This document shows positions 8,735 through 18,089 of a stretch of DNA of 64,000 nucleotides, one piece after another. Where the stretch lies: positions 1 to 64,000 of the forward strand of contig JAUWGS010000006.1 in NCBI GenBank assembly GCA_030606285.1, written 5' to 3'. The position numbers were made by a program, and so were the translations under genes. The notes below the pieces were generated by a model. That model had not been told where the DNA came from. It ran no database searches and saw only the letters and a program-made list of their open reading frames with translations. The DNA is from Planctomycetales bacterium (lineage in GTDB: Bacteria; 4484-113). Position 1 is the stretch's first letter. Each line of letters opens with the position of its first letter.

Positions 8735-9910
8735 TCACAGAGCCTGGTGCTTCGCCGCGATTTCGTCGGCCAGTTTCTCCAGGGATGCGAAGTCGGCTTC
8801 GCGGGGAAAGCCCTGCACCATCACCGGTTCCAGTAACTCCACGTTCAGGTTAGCAATGAGTGAAGACAGCGTTTCCACCGTCCGACCGCCCCAGCCGTAG
8901 GAGCCGATAACCGACGCAAATTTCGCCTTGGGCTTCAGCGCGCCTGCGAGATACGCCGCCTGCACGACCAGTGGGTGCGGCCCGCCGAGCACTGTAGGCG
9001 CTCCGAGGACGATGGTCGCCGCGTCAACCAGCGCTATCGCCAGCTTGCCCAGATCCGTGCGCGCGAGGTCGAACCGCTTGACAGTTACGCCGCGTTCTAT
9101 CAGGGCGCGTGTGAGGTGTTCCACCATCGCTTTCGTGCTTCCGTGCATCGAAGTGAAGGGGAGCACGACCTCGTTGGCGACGTTGTCAGAAGCCCAGTCG
9201 CGGTAGGCGTCCATGATGAACGATGGCTTGTCGTAGGCCGGGCCGTGACTTGGCGCAATGAGATTGATGTCCAGCTTAGCCAGAGTCGCCAGGTGCTTGC
9301 GGATGAACTTGCGGAAGGGCATCATAATCTCGGCGTAATAGCGTTTCGCTGCTTCATAGACTGTAGCCTCATCAGTCACGAACGCATCGCTCGTTGCCAG
9401 GTGCGACCCGAAGAAGTCGCAGCTAAAAAGGATCTTTTCTTCACGCAGATAGGCTGTCATCGTCTCGGGCCAGTGCACCCAGGGCGTGTAGATAAATTCA
9501 AGCGTCCTGCCACCAAGCGAAAGCGTCTCGCGGTCTCCAACTTCGATGAAACGTTCCTCGGGGATGTGCAGCAGGTCAATCAGCATACCTTTGCACTTCG
9601 GATTGGTGACGACCTTGGCCCTGGGGTGCAGATCCAGCACACGGGGAATGCTGCCGGAGTGGTCCTGCTCCGCGTGCAGGCACACTACGTAGTCGATGTC
9701 GGGGTTGCCGACCGCCTCCAGGTTCTCCTCAAGCACGTGACACAGCGGAGGGTCAACCGAGTCTATGAGCGCCGTGCTCTCGCTGCCGACAATGAGGTAC
9801 GAGTTGTAGCTTGTGCCGTCCGGCAGCGGGATGAGCTCGTCGAACAGCCGGCGGTCCCAGTCGATGGCACCGACGCTGAAGATCTCTCGTTTTATTTCTC
9901 TTGGTTTCAT
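8735..9910 (-). CDS. flavodiiron protein (FprA-type A flavoprotein)
   Basis: 391 aa soluble enzyme reducing O2 (and/or NO) to water (N2O) in anaerobes. The N-terminal metallo-beta-lactamase-like domain has the diiron signature HAEQDH, then WVHWPETM and SHGPAYD. The C-terminal flavodoxin domain starts near residue 250 with the FMN loop SMHGSTKAM. No C-terminal rubredoxin is fused. It is the last gene of a minus-strand stress block and probably takes electrons from a rubredoxin-like partner encoded elsewhere. Confidence 0.93.
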   Translation of the reverse strand: MKPREIKREIFSVGAIDWDRRLFDELIPLPDGTSYNSYLIVGSESTALIDSVDPPLCHVLEENLEAVGNPDIDYVVCLHAEQDHSGSIPRVLDLHPRAKVVTNPKCKGMLIDLLHIPEERFIEVGDRETLSLGGRTLEFIYTPWVHWPETMTAYLREEKILFSCDFFGSHLATSDAFVTDEATVYEAAKRYYAEIMMPFRKFIRKHLATLAKLDINLIAPSHGPAYDKPSFIMDAYRDWASDNVANEVVLPFTSMHGSTKAMVEHLTRALIERGVTVKRFDLARTDLGKLAIALVDAATIVLGAPTVLGGPHPLVVQAAYLAGALKPKAKFASVIGSYGWGGRTVETLSSLIANLNVELLEPVMVQGFPREADFASLEKLADEIAAKHQAL

Positions 9911-10013
9911 TGTCCTGTCCTTTGAAGCGCCTTGCGGCAGCAGGCACGCTGGCCGCGCAACAGGCGCGCCCCAGAATTGTAGGAGTCCGGCATCCCGCGT
10001 TCGGTGTGGGCTC

Positions 10014-10475
10014 TCAGTTTTCCTGCATGAAGTGCCGTTCGTATTCAGTCTCGACGAAAGCCTTGTGGGTCAGTTCCCATTCGGCAAGGGTCGTGAATAG
10101 CTTCTTGGCAGTGTCGTCGTTAACGACTCCGCTCATGTGCTTGTAGTACTCCGCCGATTCCTTCTCCCGGGTTGCAGCATAGACGAGAGCCTCCTGATAC
10201 GTCATATCGTCGGATAATTTGGAAGGCTGAAGGTACTCGACAATCTTTAAGTCAAGCGGCTTGGCGAACTCGATGCCTTCCGACTGTCCTCTCTTTTGCA
10301 GCCCTTCGAGGACCATTTTGTGCTTCTCCTCTTCCTTGGACATGTCAAGAAAGAAGGACTTGGCCTGGACGTCAAGCGCCATATTGGCCATCCTCGAATA
10401 GAGGAGCGCCGCTTGTTCCTCCTTGTTTATCGCATACTTAAGTGCCTGCTCAAAACCTACACGTTCTGTGTCCAT
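10014..10475 (-). CDS. ferritin-like/rubrerythrin-type diiron protein
   Basis: 153 aa four-helix-bundle protein. Carboxylate motifs are visible as NKEEQAALLYSRM, SKEEEKH, ATREKESAEYYKHM and AEWELTHKAF, matching the paired E(x)nExxH pattern of rubrerythrin-like ferritins. There is no rubredoxin domain. The start is supported by AGGAGGG, and a TGGTACAGT extended -10 lies about 40 nt upstream, so it has its own promoter within the oxidative-stress block. A peroxide-reducing or iron-buffering role is inferred from the family. Confidence 0.85.
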   Translation of the reverse strand: MDTERVGFEQALKYAINKEEQAALLYSRMANMALDVQAKSFFLDMSKEEEKHKMVLEGLQKRGQSEGIEFAKPLDLKIVEYLQPSKLSDDMTYQEALVYAATREKESAEYYKHMSGVVNDDTAKKLFTTLAEWELTHKAFVETEYERHFMQEN

Positions 10476-10566
10476 AACAAAACCCTCCTGTATTCAGATA
10501 TTTGACTGTACCAAAGCGCTATGCGTCAGCCGACGGCACGACTGCTACACCCGCGATGCCAATACA

Positions 10567-10720
10567 TCAATAGCCACTGTTCCCCACTTCAGCCTTGCCC
10601 CCGAAGGTGCGATAGGCCCACACAGTATATCCGATTACTACGGGCATCCCAATCAGCGCCAGAATCAGCATCGTCGGCGTTAATCTGGTCGTTGAACGCC
10701 TGTTCGATCTTCTTATTCAA
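10567..10720 (-). pseudogene. fused relic: ferritin start plus cydB end
   Basis: Right after the superoxide reductase stop, the minus strand encodes LNKKIEQAFNDQIN, the typical start of a ferritin. It then switches frame near 10671 into MLILALIGMPVVIGYTVWAY, the last transmembrane segment and tail of cytochrome bd oxidase subunit II, stopping at 10567. Neither gene is complete. A deletion that removed most of a ferritin gene and most of cydB explains this best, which implies that both once stood here. Confidence 0.75.
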
Positions 10721-10724
10721 CGGC

Positions 10725-11102
10725 TTACTGCCCCTTCCACAGGCCATGCAGGTTGCAGTACTCGCGTGCCGTGACGCTTGCGGCACTGATGCAGAATGTA
10801 GCCTCCGGAGCGTCACCCGGCTTGAGGAACTCGCGGTAAGCCTTTCCGTCGGCGATGAGTTCGATCCACTCGATGAAGTGCTCATCGGCCATCGGGTGGG
10901 GGACGCTGCCGACCTTCACCTTGTAGCCAGTGTCGGTCTTCTCAATCACCGGCACGTGCTTCTCCGTCGCCGCGTCGATGAGCCCCTCGGACATCAGCTT
11001 CATCGGCTGGCCGCAGCACACGAGCGTTCCAGCGCCACCATGGAGCAGTTCCACGATGTTTCCGCAGATCTCGCACTTGTAGATTTCCAGTTTCTTTGCC
11101 AT
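10725..11102 (-). CDS. dfx: desulfoferrodoxin (superoxide reductase)
   Basis: 125 aa. The N-terminal desulforedoxin domain has YKCEICGN and the adjacent pair LVCCGQ binding the FeS4 centre. The C-terminal superoxide-reductase domain has [22 protein letters not shown] and the late CNLHGLW, supplying the Cys/His ligands of the reactive iron. It reduces superoxide to peroxide, which the nearby rubrerythrin can remove. An AGGAGGAAGG ribosome site precedes the ATG. Confidence 0.95.
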   Translation of the reverse strand: MAKKLEIYKCEICGNIVELLHGGAGTLVCCGQPMKLMSEGLIDAATEKHVPVIEKTDTGYKVKVGSVPHPMADEHFIEWIELIADGKAYREFLKPGDAPEATFCISAASVTAREYCNLHGLWKGQ

Positions 11103-11183
11103 TTATCCTTCCTCCTTTATTCAATTGTGCGGCGTCGTTTCACGCCACCGTATAATCCTGCATTTGCCAGCGACGAGTGATCT

Positions 11184-11756
11184 CTACCAGTTCTCGCCCA
11201 AGAGTTCGAAATGCGCCTGGGGATGCGCGCACGCCGGACAGAGCTCCGGCGCTTCTGTGCCTTCGTGGAGATACCCGCAATTGCGGCACCGCCAGACAAC
11301 GGGGGCTTCGCGCTTGAACACGCGTCCGGCCTCGATGTTCGCCGCCAGGTCGAGGTAGCGCTTCTCGTGCTGCTTCTCGGCGACTGCAATAGCCTCGAAC
11401 ACGTCGGCGATTTCGCTGAAGCCTTCTTCGCGCGCGACACGTGCGAACTCGGGATACATCTCTGTATGCTCGTAATGCTCGCCCGCAGCTGCAGCCTTGA
11501 GGTTTTCCACCGTGGAGCCGATTACACCTGCAGGGAAGGAGCCGGTAATCTCTACCTCGCCGCCTTCCAGGAACTTGAAGAGACGCTTGGCGTGCTCTTT
11601 TTCCTGGTTGGCTGTCTCCTCAAAGATGGCCTGCATCTGCACGTAACCGTCCTTCTTCGCCTGGCTGGCGAAGTAGTTGTAGCGGTTCCGCGCCTGCGAT
11701 TCCCCGCTGAACGCCGTCAGCAGATGCTTCTCGGTCTTCGAGCCTTTGAGTTCCAT
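11184..11756 (-). CDS. rbr: rubrerythrin
   Basis: 190 aa peroxidase. The N-terminal diiron domain has the repeated E...ExxH motifs (SGESQARNRYNYF, EETANQEKEHAKRL, GEHYEHTEMYPEF, AVAEKQHEKRY). The C-terminal rubredoxin domain has VWRCRNCGY and LCPACAHP. It starts 2 bp after the HMA protein gene with AAGGAGGG in front, so it is probably translated from the same message as the metal ATPase, linking peroxide defence to metal export. Confidence 0.96.
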   Translation of the reverse strand: MELKGSKTEKHLLTAFSGESQARNRYNYFASQAKKDGYVQMQAIFEETANQEKEHAKRLFKFLEGGEVEITGSFPAGVIGSTVENLKAAAAGEHYEHTEMYPEFARVAREEGFSEIADVFEAIAVAEKQHEKRYLDLAANIEAGRVFKREAPVVWRCRNCGYLHEGTEAPELCPACAHPQAHFELLGENW

Positions 11757-11758
11757 TA

Positions 11759-12001
11759 TTAATTACCCTCCTTAGAATCAGTAGTTTCCTGGTTATCTGA
11801 GATGCTGGCCCCGTAACCTGCCTTTTCAACGGCAATGACCAGACAGCTGGTGTCGAATCCGCTCCCTTTCACAACCGCGCTGGCGGACGCAAGGTGAACC
11901 TCCGCTGACTCCACACCGTCGCACTGCGCAAGCGCGCGCATGACGGCCTGAACACAGTGGTTGCACGTCATTCCGGTGACCCGCAGCGTGACAGTTTCCA
12001 T
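11759..12001 (-). CDS. heavy-metal-associated (HMA) chaperone-like protein
   Basis: 80 aa, a single HMA domain with the metal motif MTCNHC at residues 11-16 and a typical beta-alpha-beta-beta-alpha-beta pattern. It probably hands Cu(I) or Zn(II) to the neighbouring P-type ATPase. Start ATG 12001 lies 2 bp after the ATPase gene; a longer frame to 12202 is only an overlap with that gene. The 10-residue acidic tail after YGASIS is not conserved. Confidence 0.88.
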   Translation of the reverse strand: METVTLRVTGMTCNHCVQAVMRALAQCDGVESAEVHLASASAVVKGSGFDTSCLVIAVEKAGYGASISDNQETTDSKEGN

Positions 12002-12003
12002 CG

Positions 12004-14199
12004 TCAGTTTGCTCTCCTTCTCAGCAGCCTCAGGCTGTTGAATATAACGAGCAACGACACGCCCGTATCCGCGGCTATCGCCATCCAGAGCGTCGCCAGG
12101 CCTGATACAGCCAGCACCATAAACACCGTCTTCACCGCCAGAGCGAACCAGATGTTCTGCTTGATGGTGGTGAGCGTTGCACGCGAATGCCGCACGAGCC
12201 ACGGGAGCTTCATTAAATCGTCCGACATCAGCGCAATATCCGCGGTCTCAATTGCCGCGTCGGTTCCGACCGCGCCCATAGCTATGCCCATCGTCGCCAC
12301 AGCCATTGCGGGTGCATCGTTGACCCCGTCGCCAACCATCGCAACCTGCCCGTGTTTCTCCACCAGTTTTTCAACAGCAGCCACCTTGTCTTCGGGAAGG
12401 AGGTTCGCGCGGTATTCATTCACGCCCGTCTGGTCTGCGACGACCTGCGCCGTCTGTTCGTGGTCGCCGGTGAGCATCACTACACGGTCGATCCCCGCTT
12501 CCTTGAGTTTCCTTATAGCTTCATACGCCTGATCCCGAACGCCGTCGGAGACGCTTATGAGGCCGCACACGTGGCGGTCATTGCCCACCGCCACAACGGT
12601 ATGCCCTGCGCCCTCCAGTTGCAGCGCCATATTGTGGAACTGCGGGGTTTCGCAGCCCTTTTCGTGCATGAACCGATGGCTGCCGATCCAGAAAGGCCGC
12701 CCATTGATGATGGCTTCCGCGCCTTTCCCTTCAATTGCGTGGAATTCCTCGGCGTGCAGGGGCTCAACTCCCTCGGCCTCGGCTCGTTGCACAATCGCCA
12801 TAGCTAGAGGGTGGGCGCTGTGGGTTTCCAGCGCCGCTGCCCGTGCGAGCAGCTCGGCGGTGGTGTGCTCGTTGAGCGGGACTATCTGCTGAACCTCCGG
12901 CTGCCCGTATGTGAGCGTGCCTGTCTTGTCCAGCGCAACCACCCGCAGATGTGCCGGTGCTTCTAGGAAGGCCCCGCCTTTGATGAGCACTCCGGCGTGT
13001 GCCGCCGATGTGAGCCCGGCCACGATGCTGACTGGCGTCGCAATGACCAGTGCGCAGGGGCATGCAATCACCAGAATCACCAGCGCCTGATAGAACCAGG
13101 GGACCCATAGCGCACCGAACGCGAGCGGCGGGATGATGGCGACCAGCACTGCCAGTGCCACGACTGCAGGTGTGTAGTATCGCGCGAATTTCTCCACCCA
13201 CTGCTCGCTGGGCGCACGCCTTGACTGCGCATCTTCCACCAGCCGGATAATGCGCGCCAGCGTGGTGTCGTGCGCGGCTTTGGTTACCTCAAACTCAAAC
13301 GCGCCCTCGTTGTTGATTGTGCCGGCGTATACTTCGTCGCCGATTGCCTTTGGCACCGGCGCGGATTCACCGGTGATGGGAGCTTGGTTGATTGAAGTCG
13401 TGCCGCGGGCAACCACGCCGTCCAGCGGAACTCTTTCTCCCGGCCGCACTTCAACAACTGTACCCGGGCCTACCTGCTCGACCTGCTTCACTTCGATTAC
13501 GCCGTCAGCACCGATGCAGCGTGCCGTGGGCGGCGTAAGCTCCATCAGGGCGCTTATGGCCCGGCGTGCCCTGTCAACGCTCCAGGACTCGAGCATCAAT
13601 GCCAGGGCGAACAGGAATGTCACCGTTGCGGCTTCCAACCACTGGCCGATGAACGCTGCGCCTGCAACAGCGATCACCATCAGCAGGTTCATGTCCGGGC
13701 GCAGGTTTCGCAGCGACAGCCAGGCCTTTGGCGCCACATACCATATGCCGGTGAGGATTGCGGCTGCGTAGATGAGTAATGGAGCCAGGGGTATCGTGTG
13801 GAGACTGATGTCCGCCGCCGGCCACAGGGAGCTGATAACGTCTCCCGTGTACAGGGCCTGTATCACAATGGCGACTAGTATCAGAGCGCCGCTTGCGGCG
13901 CACATCACCAGGCGTCCATGCTTTCGCCAGGCGCTCTCTTCGACCGGGCAAACGGCGCTATCGCAGATGGGCCGCCAGGGGAATGCTCTGAGGCCCGCGC
14001 GGCGAACCGCGGAGTGTATATCCTGCTCGGTGGTGACTTCCGGGTCCAGCTCGACTCGCATCTTCGCGTTCAGGACATCGAAGTCCAGGCGGCTGATACC
14101 GGGCAGGGCGCCGACGGTCTTGCGCAGTGCCGCCACTTCTTCCGCGCAGTCCAGGCCTTCTATCCTGTAGTCCAGCCGTTTCAAGTCGTTCGCTTCCAT
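12004..14199 (-). CDS. Zn/Cd/Pb-type heavy-metal P1B ATPase
   Basis: 731 aa membrane pump. It has an N-terminal HMA-like domain with a single metal Cys (GLDCAEEVAAL), the transmembrane CPC motif (VIACPCALVIATP), the phosphorylation loop DKTGTLT, a nucleotide-binding HP (SAHPLAMAI) and TGD, and a hinge GDGVNDAPA. The last helix has ADTGVSLLVIFNSLRL, whose Asp is the hallmark of Zn/Cd/Pb (ZntA/CadA) rather than Cu pumps. GLDCAEE also matches that class. It leads an operon with the HMA chaperone and rubrerythrin. Confidence 0.93.
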   Translation of the reverse strand: MEANDLKRLDYRIEGLDCAEEVAALRKTVGALPGISRLDFDVLNAKMRVELDPEVTTEQDIHSAVRRAGLRAFPWRPICDSAVCPVEESAWRKHGRLVMCAASGALILVAIVIQALYTGDVISSLWPAADISLHTIPLAPLLIYAAAILTGIWYVAPKAWLSLRNLRPDMNLLMVIAVAGAAFIGQWLEAATVTFLFALALMLESWSVDRARRAISALMELTPPTARCIGADGVIEVKQVEQVGPGTVVEVRPGERVPLDGVVARGTTSINQAPITGESAPVPKAIGDEVYAGTINNEGAFEFEVTKAAHDTTLARIIRLVEDAQSRRAPSEQWVEKFARYYTPAVVALAVLVAIIPPLAFGALWVPWFYQALVILVIACPCALVIATPVSIVAGLTSAAHAGVLIKGGAFLEAPAHLRVVALDKTGTLTYGQPEVQQIVPLNEHTTAELLARAAALETHSAHPLAMAIVQRAEAEGVEPLHAEEFHAIEGKGAEAIINGRPFWIGSHRFMHEKGCETPQFHNMALQLEGAGHTVVAVGNDRHVCGLISVSDGVRDQAYEAIRKLKEAGIDRVVMLTGDHEQTAQVVADQTGVNEYRANLLPEDKVAAVEKLVEKHGQVAMVGDGVNDAPAMAVATMGIAMGAVGTDAAIETADIALMSDDLMKLPWLVRHSRATLTTIKQNIWFALAVKTVFMVLAVSGLATLWMAIAADTGVSLLVIFNSLRLLRRRAN

Positions 14200-14247
14200 T
14201 ATCAGCGTTACCGGGGAAGCCCTAGAGCCTACAGCCCCGTGTTGCGC

Positions 14248-15459
14248 CTACCAGTCTAGCAGACGGCGCTCCCCTTTGAGCTTGCGGATGCCAGTGACGT
14301 CCTGAGACACTTCGAGCGTTCCCTTATAGTCGCCGTTAGAATCGCGCACCGCGAAGTAGCGGATGTGGAGGAATTTGCCGTTGAGTTCAAGCCAGAATTC
14401 GGCGATGTCCTTTTCGCCGTTGCGGAACGAGTCCAGTACCTTCTGAACGATATGAACGCTGGCGGGCGGGTGGCAGTTCTGAACCTTGCGCCCGATCACG
14501 CCGGGGCTGCGCGGGAAGATGCGCTCTTTGACGTCTGAGTAATACCGCACTTCATCGTTCTCGTCGACAAACGAGACATCCACCGGAAGGTGCGTGAGCA
14601 TGAGATTTATCTGCTGAAGCGTCAGCGCACCGGTTGATAGTTCCAGGGCACCTTCGTGCTCTGGAGCCGAGCGCGGAGCGGCTGTTGCAGAAGGAACGGT
14701 GCTGTCCACGCCCTCGTGTGGCTCTATCAACGCGTAGCCGATTTCTTCCTCGCCGGTCTCTACCGCCTGCCAGTTCTCATCATTGAGCTTCTCCAGTGCC
14801 ATCGGGAAGAGGATGTTTTCCTCCTTTGTAATCATATCCTCGAACTTGTCAAGGAAAGCAACTCCGCTGCCGACCGTGCTTGCAGCATCACCATCCGCCA
14901 CGGCTTTCCGCGTGCTTTTCAGCAGCGCGCGGATATCGTCGTGCACCGCCCACATGACCTTCGGCGGGCCGGTGATGCCAATCTGCTCCATCACCGGGAA
15001 CAGCTGGTTTTCTTTGCGCAAGTAGTGCTTCTCAACCTCCGCGAGCTGCTCCAGCAGCATCTGGATATCGCTTGCCTGCCTTCTGAACTTGTCAGCGTCC
15101 GGCGGGTCGCCCAAGGCTGCCAGTTCTGCGCGCAGCTTTTTCGCCACTTCGCCCAGCGCCTCGTTTTCGAGCTGGAATGTGTGCACTGGATGGCCTTTAG
15201 CGACTTGCGGCTTTGCGGGCTGTTTGACCATATCCTGGAACAGCGCCGCGTGCACGTCGCACAGGCGCTTGATTTCTTCCTCGGGCATCCCTTCGGCAAT
15301 CAGCGCCTGCTCCATATCCGCGATTTCACCGGGGCTAACGTTCTTTATCAGTTCGCCGAAGCGCCGCTTGACTTCGTCAAACGCCGCGCCTGCGTGCAGG
15401 TCCTTGATGAGTTGTTTGAGGATTGCCAGCCGTTTGGCTTTTTTGGGGGTATGTTCCAT
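14248..15459 (-). CDS. DUF438 - hemerythrin-like - PAS protein
   Basis: 403 aa cytoplasmic protein. Residues 1-75 match DUF438 (LKQLIKDLHAGA ... VSPGEIADMEQALIAEG). Residues 90-235 form an HHE/hemerythrin-like helical domain (HPVHTFQLENEAL, EKHYLRKENQLFPVME, TKEENILFPMALE) with the His/Glu ligands of an O2- or NO-sensing diiron site. From about 280 a PAS-like domain follows (LPVDVSFVDENDEVRYYSD). This layout is common in anaerobes and is usually read as a sensor; no output kinase is attached. GGAGAATTG precedes the ATG. Confidence 0.88.
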   Translation of the reverse strand: MEHTPKKAKRLAILKQLIKDLHAGAAFDEVKRRFGELIKNVSPGEIADMEQALIAEGMPEEEIKRLCDVHAALFQDMVKQPAKPQVAKGHPVHTFQLENEALGEVAKKLRAELAALGDPPDADKFRRQASDIQMLLEQLAEVEKHYLRKENQLFPVMEQIGITGPPKVMWAVHDDIRALLKSTRKAVADGDAASTVGSGVAFLDKFEDMITKEENILFPMALEKLNDENWQAVETGEEEIGYALIEPHEGVDSTVPSATAAPRSAPEHEGALELSTGALTLQQINLMLTHLPVDVSFVDENDEVRYYSDVKERIFPRSPGVIGRKVQNCHPPASVHIVQKVLDSFRNGEKDIAEFWLELNGKFLHIRYFAVRDSNGDYKGTLEVSQDVTGIRKLKGERRLLDW

Positions 15460-15706
15460 TTCAATTCTCCGGTGTTGTGAATTACCAGGTTCGTTGGCAT
15501 TAGTCTACCCGATAAATCGAGCGATTAATGCTGTCAGGGAACAACATTTTGTATTGGCGTTTCATTTGAATGTGGGATAGCCCAGGCGAAAGCCCGGATT
15601 CTCTCTCCTGGCGCGCTGCAAAGGTCGGGAAACGACGTTATACTATACGTAACTCACGCGGATAGGGCGGGCTCAGGCCGGGGACAAGACTGTAGGGCGC
15701 ACACCC

Positions 15707-15913
15707 GTGGTGCGGCAACGCGGGACGAACGAAAATTCCAAAGGCCTGATCAGCCAGTACTTCCCCAAGGGCCGTAACCTTACTACGATTACCCAGTCGG
15801 AACTGGACCTGGCAATGGATCATCTTAACAACCGCCCGCGCAAGTGCTTTGACTTGAAAACCCCCCCAATGGTATTATGTAGCATAAATTCAAGTCCTGC
15901 CGTTGCGAGTTGA
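15707..15913 (+). mobile_element. IS30-family transposase, C-terminal fragment
   Basis: The frame gives RQRGTNENSKGLISQYFPKG and later HLNNRPRKCFDLKTP, the highly conserved end of IS30 transposases. The upstream catalytic region is missing and the expected preceding aromatic-rich stretch is not found, so this is a truncated, dead copy. It lies directly before a low-GC HEAT-like gene. Confidence 0.85.
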
Positions 15914-15959
15914 TGCCGTGATTGGTATAAACATAAGAGGCGGGTCAGGGGAGGCAATC

Positions 15960-16814
15960 TTGTTCTTTGCACGATGGAGGATCACTAGAATTCTTGACAG
16001 ACTTCAATTTGCTCTCGCTGATGAACTCATTCCTATTGCCCGGCGATACGGTCAAGCCGCAATCGAACCGCTGCTGGTTCAGTACCTACTTTATAAACGG
16101 AATAATTTTGGTGCCGAGTTAGAAGCACTGGATTCGATTAATAACTGGCAACACTCACCTCAAGCGAAAAAAGTCATTCCAATATGCTACAAGAGAATCG
16201 AAGAAGTCCTTGCTAATCTCCGCACTGGTGAGTCAGTGCCCAAAGATCTCAGCATTGAGGAAACGAGAGCCGTGATAGTGCTAGCACTTATTCAAGATAC
16301 TGACTGTGTTCCAATGCTATTGGAGATGCTTCCCGTGCCGGAGTATTTCTATAGTGTAGTGACGACGCTCGGGAAGATAGGTGATGAGAGTGCAATCGCA
16401 CCATTACGAGAGCTCCTCAAGAGAACGGATTCCAGTGAGCTACGAGACGCTGCTATCGCAGAGGCACTGGCGAGGTTTGAGCCATCTACGCTGCAGAAAC
16501 ACGGCGTAGATGTATCCCTAGTTAAGAAACTAGCAACACCCAGGTTGGTTAGTGAGCTATATGAACGATTAAACGTCCTGCTCAAACGAGAAACAAAAGC
16601 GGAGGATTCGTTGCCTGCGGAATATGGGGGGATGGAAGCAATGAATATTGAGATGGACGCAATCAGGAGAGGTATGCTAGCGGTCTTCCATGAATGCCTT
16701 GCGCTTGACAAGAGAGGAGCTCGCAGTATGGCAAGCCAAGTAATGCGATACGGATTCCACAATCTGGATATTCAGTTACTGTGTGAGAAGTTTCTGAAAG
16801 AAACTGAGGACTAG
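15960..16814 (+). CDS. HEAT-like repeat protein, function unknown
   Basis: 284 aa from TTG 15960, chosen because GGGGAGG ends five bases before it; the frame stays open to 15903. The protein is almost all helical. A HEAT-type pair is visible in the middle (YSVVTTLGKIGDESAIAPLRELLKR, then SSELRDAAIAEALARF). No catalytic motif or membrane segment is seen. Its codon use is more AT-rich than the surroundings and it is sandwiched between IS30 and IS1595 remnants, so acquisition by transfer is plausible. Such proteins are usually scaffolds. Confidence 0.65.
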   Translation: MFFARWRITRILDRLQFALADELIPIARRYGQAAIEPLLVQYLLYKRNNFGAELEALDSINNWQHSPQAKKVIPICYKRIEEVLANLRTGESVPKDLSIEETRAVIVLALIQDTDCVPMLLEMLPVPEYFYSVVTTLGKIGDESAIAPLRELLKRTDSSELRDAAIAEALARFEPSTLQKHGVDVSLVKKLATPRLVSELYERLNVLLKRETKAEDSLPAEYGGMEAMNIEMDAIRRGMLAVFHECLALDKRGARSMASQVMRYGFHNLDIQLLCEKFLKETED

Positions 16815-17384
16815 ATAGGTTTAATGTTGTAGTCATGTAGCGCGGTCTTGATGTATGACGAGTCAGAAGGTGACGACGATAAACAGCTCCATCAGGCAGA
16901 TGATTGGCCATGATGTGAAATGGAATACCAGCTCGTGATGGATCGGCTCAGCCATGGTTCCTCATCAGCGCATCGGACAAGCTAACCAGTTTTGTCTTGC
17001 TTGGTTTAGCAAGACTGATTAGCTTCTCGTTCCTCATATCATACAGGTCGGAAGCCTGTGTCCAGAGCTTGCTCAACGCTGTGTCTGATTCAACTCGCTC
17101 AAGCGTCGTGAACCAGTATCCGCGCTTACAGCCAGCGAAAATCACGGGTAGTATCACATCCGGTACTACGGCTGCTTCTCTGAGCGGCGCCTGTCAGGGA
17201 AGCCAGTGGATATGACGCTGACGCTTGGACAAGCTTGAATGAGTTGAAGCCGCTTTACGAAGCGTCTTGTATGTTAAGCAAGAAGCTGGATGACACTCAG
17301 AAGCTCATGCAGTCTTAAGCGTATGAAGACTCAACTTCATTGCTAGGTCTGAAAGGTAGTTCACGAAGCAAGTAAGGGGCTTGC
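16815..17384. other. 570-bp stretch without a convincing gene
   Basis: AT-richer than flanking DNA. A 69-codon minus-strand frame (16948-17157) and a short plus-strand frame (about 17235-17318, ending DDTQKLMQS) read somewhat protein-like but lack ribosome sites and recognisable motifs. They are probably decayed DNA of the mobile-element island. Confidence 0.4.
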
Positions 17385-18042
17385 CTAGTTAAGAGGATTA
17401 TTTCTTAGCAACTCCAACAATATGGCATACAGGTCATCTTTTCGGTGATTGAAGCGAAACTCGCATTCCTTCAGGTGCAAATGGAACATCTTCCGGGGTA
17501 TACCATGGAACTTCGCCAGACGGCGCTTGGCATATGACCAGAACGATTCGGTGCCGTTGATATGTATCTTTCCTTTGCCGAAATCATTCTGGTTGTGTTG
17601 CACCCGGTAGTGTTTCTGATAGCCCAGGTCGACCAGGCCGTCATAACCCACCCAGCCATCTGAATGAATCACACTTTGAAGACTGATCCGGCCACGGATC
17701 ACCGCTCGCAGAGTGGCTTTAGTGCAGTCCGGCACGACCTGCGTATACACCTTTCCGCCACGCAGATAGATGCCGAACACAGGTGTTTTGTTGCCGGCAC
17801 CACATCCGCGTCTGCCGCGAACACGCTGAGGACCGAAGTACGATTCATCTACTTCGACTTCGCCCGCAAACGGTGATTCAGTTTCGCAGAATTCCGCCAG
17901 CCACGCCAACGGCGTGGTTGAGCTTGCACGGTTTCGCAATGCGATAGGAGTCCAGGTCGAGGGCGTAGTACTTGACTAGCTGTCGGAACTTGTGCTCCGA
18001 AATCCTTGAACGCCTGGCGTACTTGTTTTTCCGCTTCTGCAT
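17385..18042 (-). pseudogene. IS1595-family (ISXO2-like) transposase, frameshifted
   Basis: The N-terminal part starts at ATG 18042 (MQKRKNKYARRSRISEHKF ... YYALDLDSYRIAKPCKLN), the usual helix-turn-helix region. The catalytic part lies in another frame from about 17939: EVEVDESYFGP, VIHSDGWVGYDGL and INGTESFWSYAKRRL carry the DDE/N residues. The junction has lost several codons and shifts frame, so the transposase is probably inactive. Possible imperfect end repeats lie near 17375-17395 and 18070-18085. Confidence 0.85.
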
Positions 18043-18089
18043 TGGCCTTAGGATACATTATCCCACTCTCAGCTAATCTATACCCTTAA

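Noticed and set aside
16948-17157. 69-codon minus-strand frame
   Set aside because: No ribosome site, family or neighbour support; lies in decayed mobile-element DNA.
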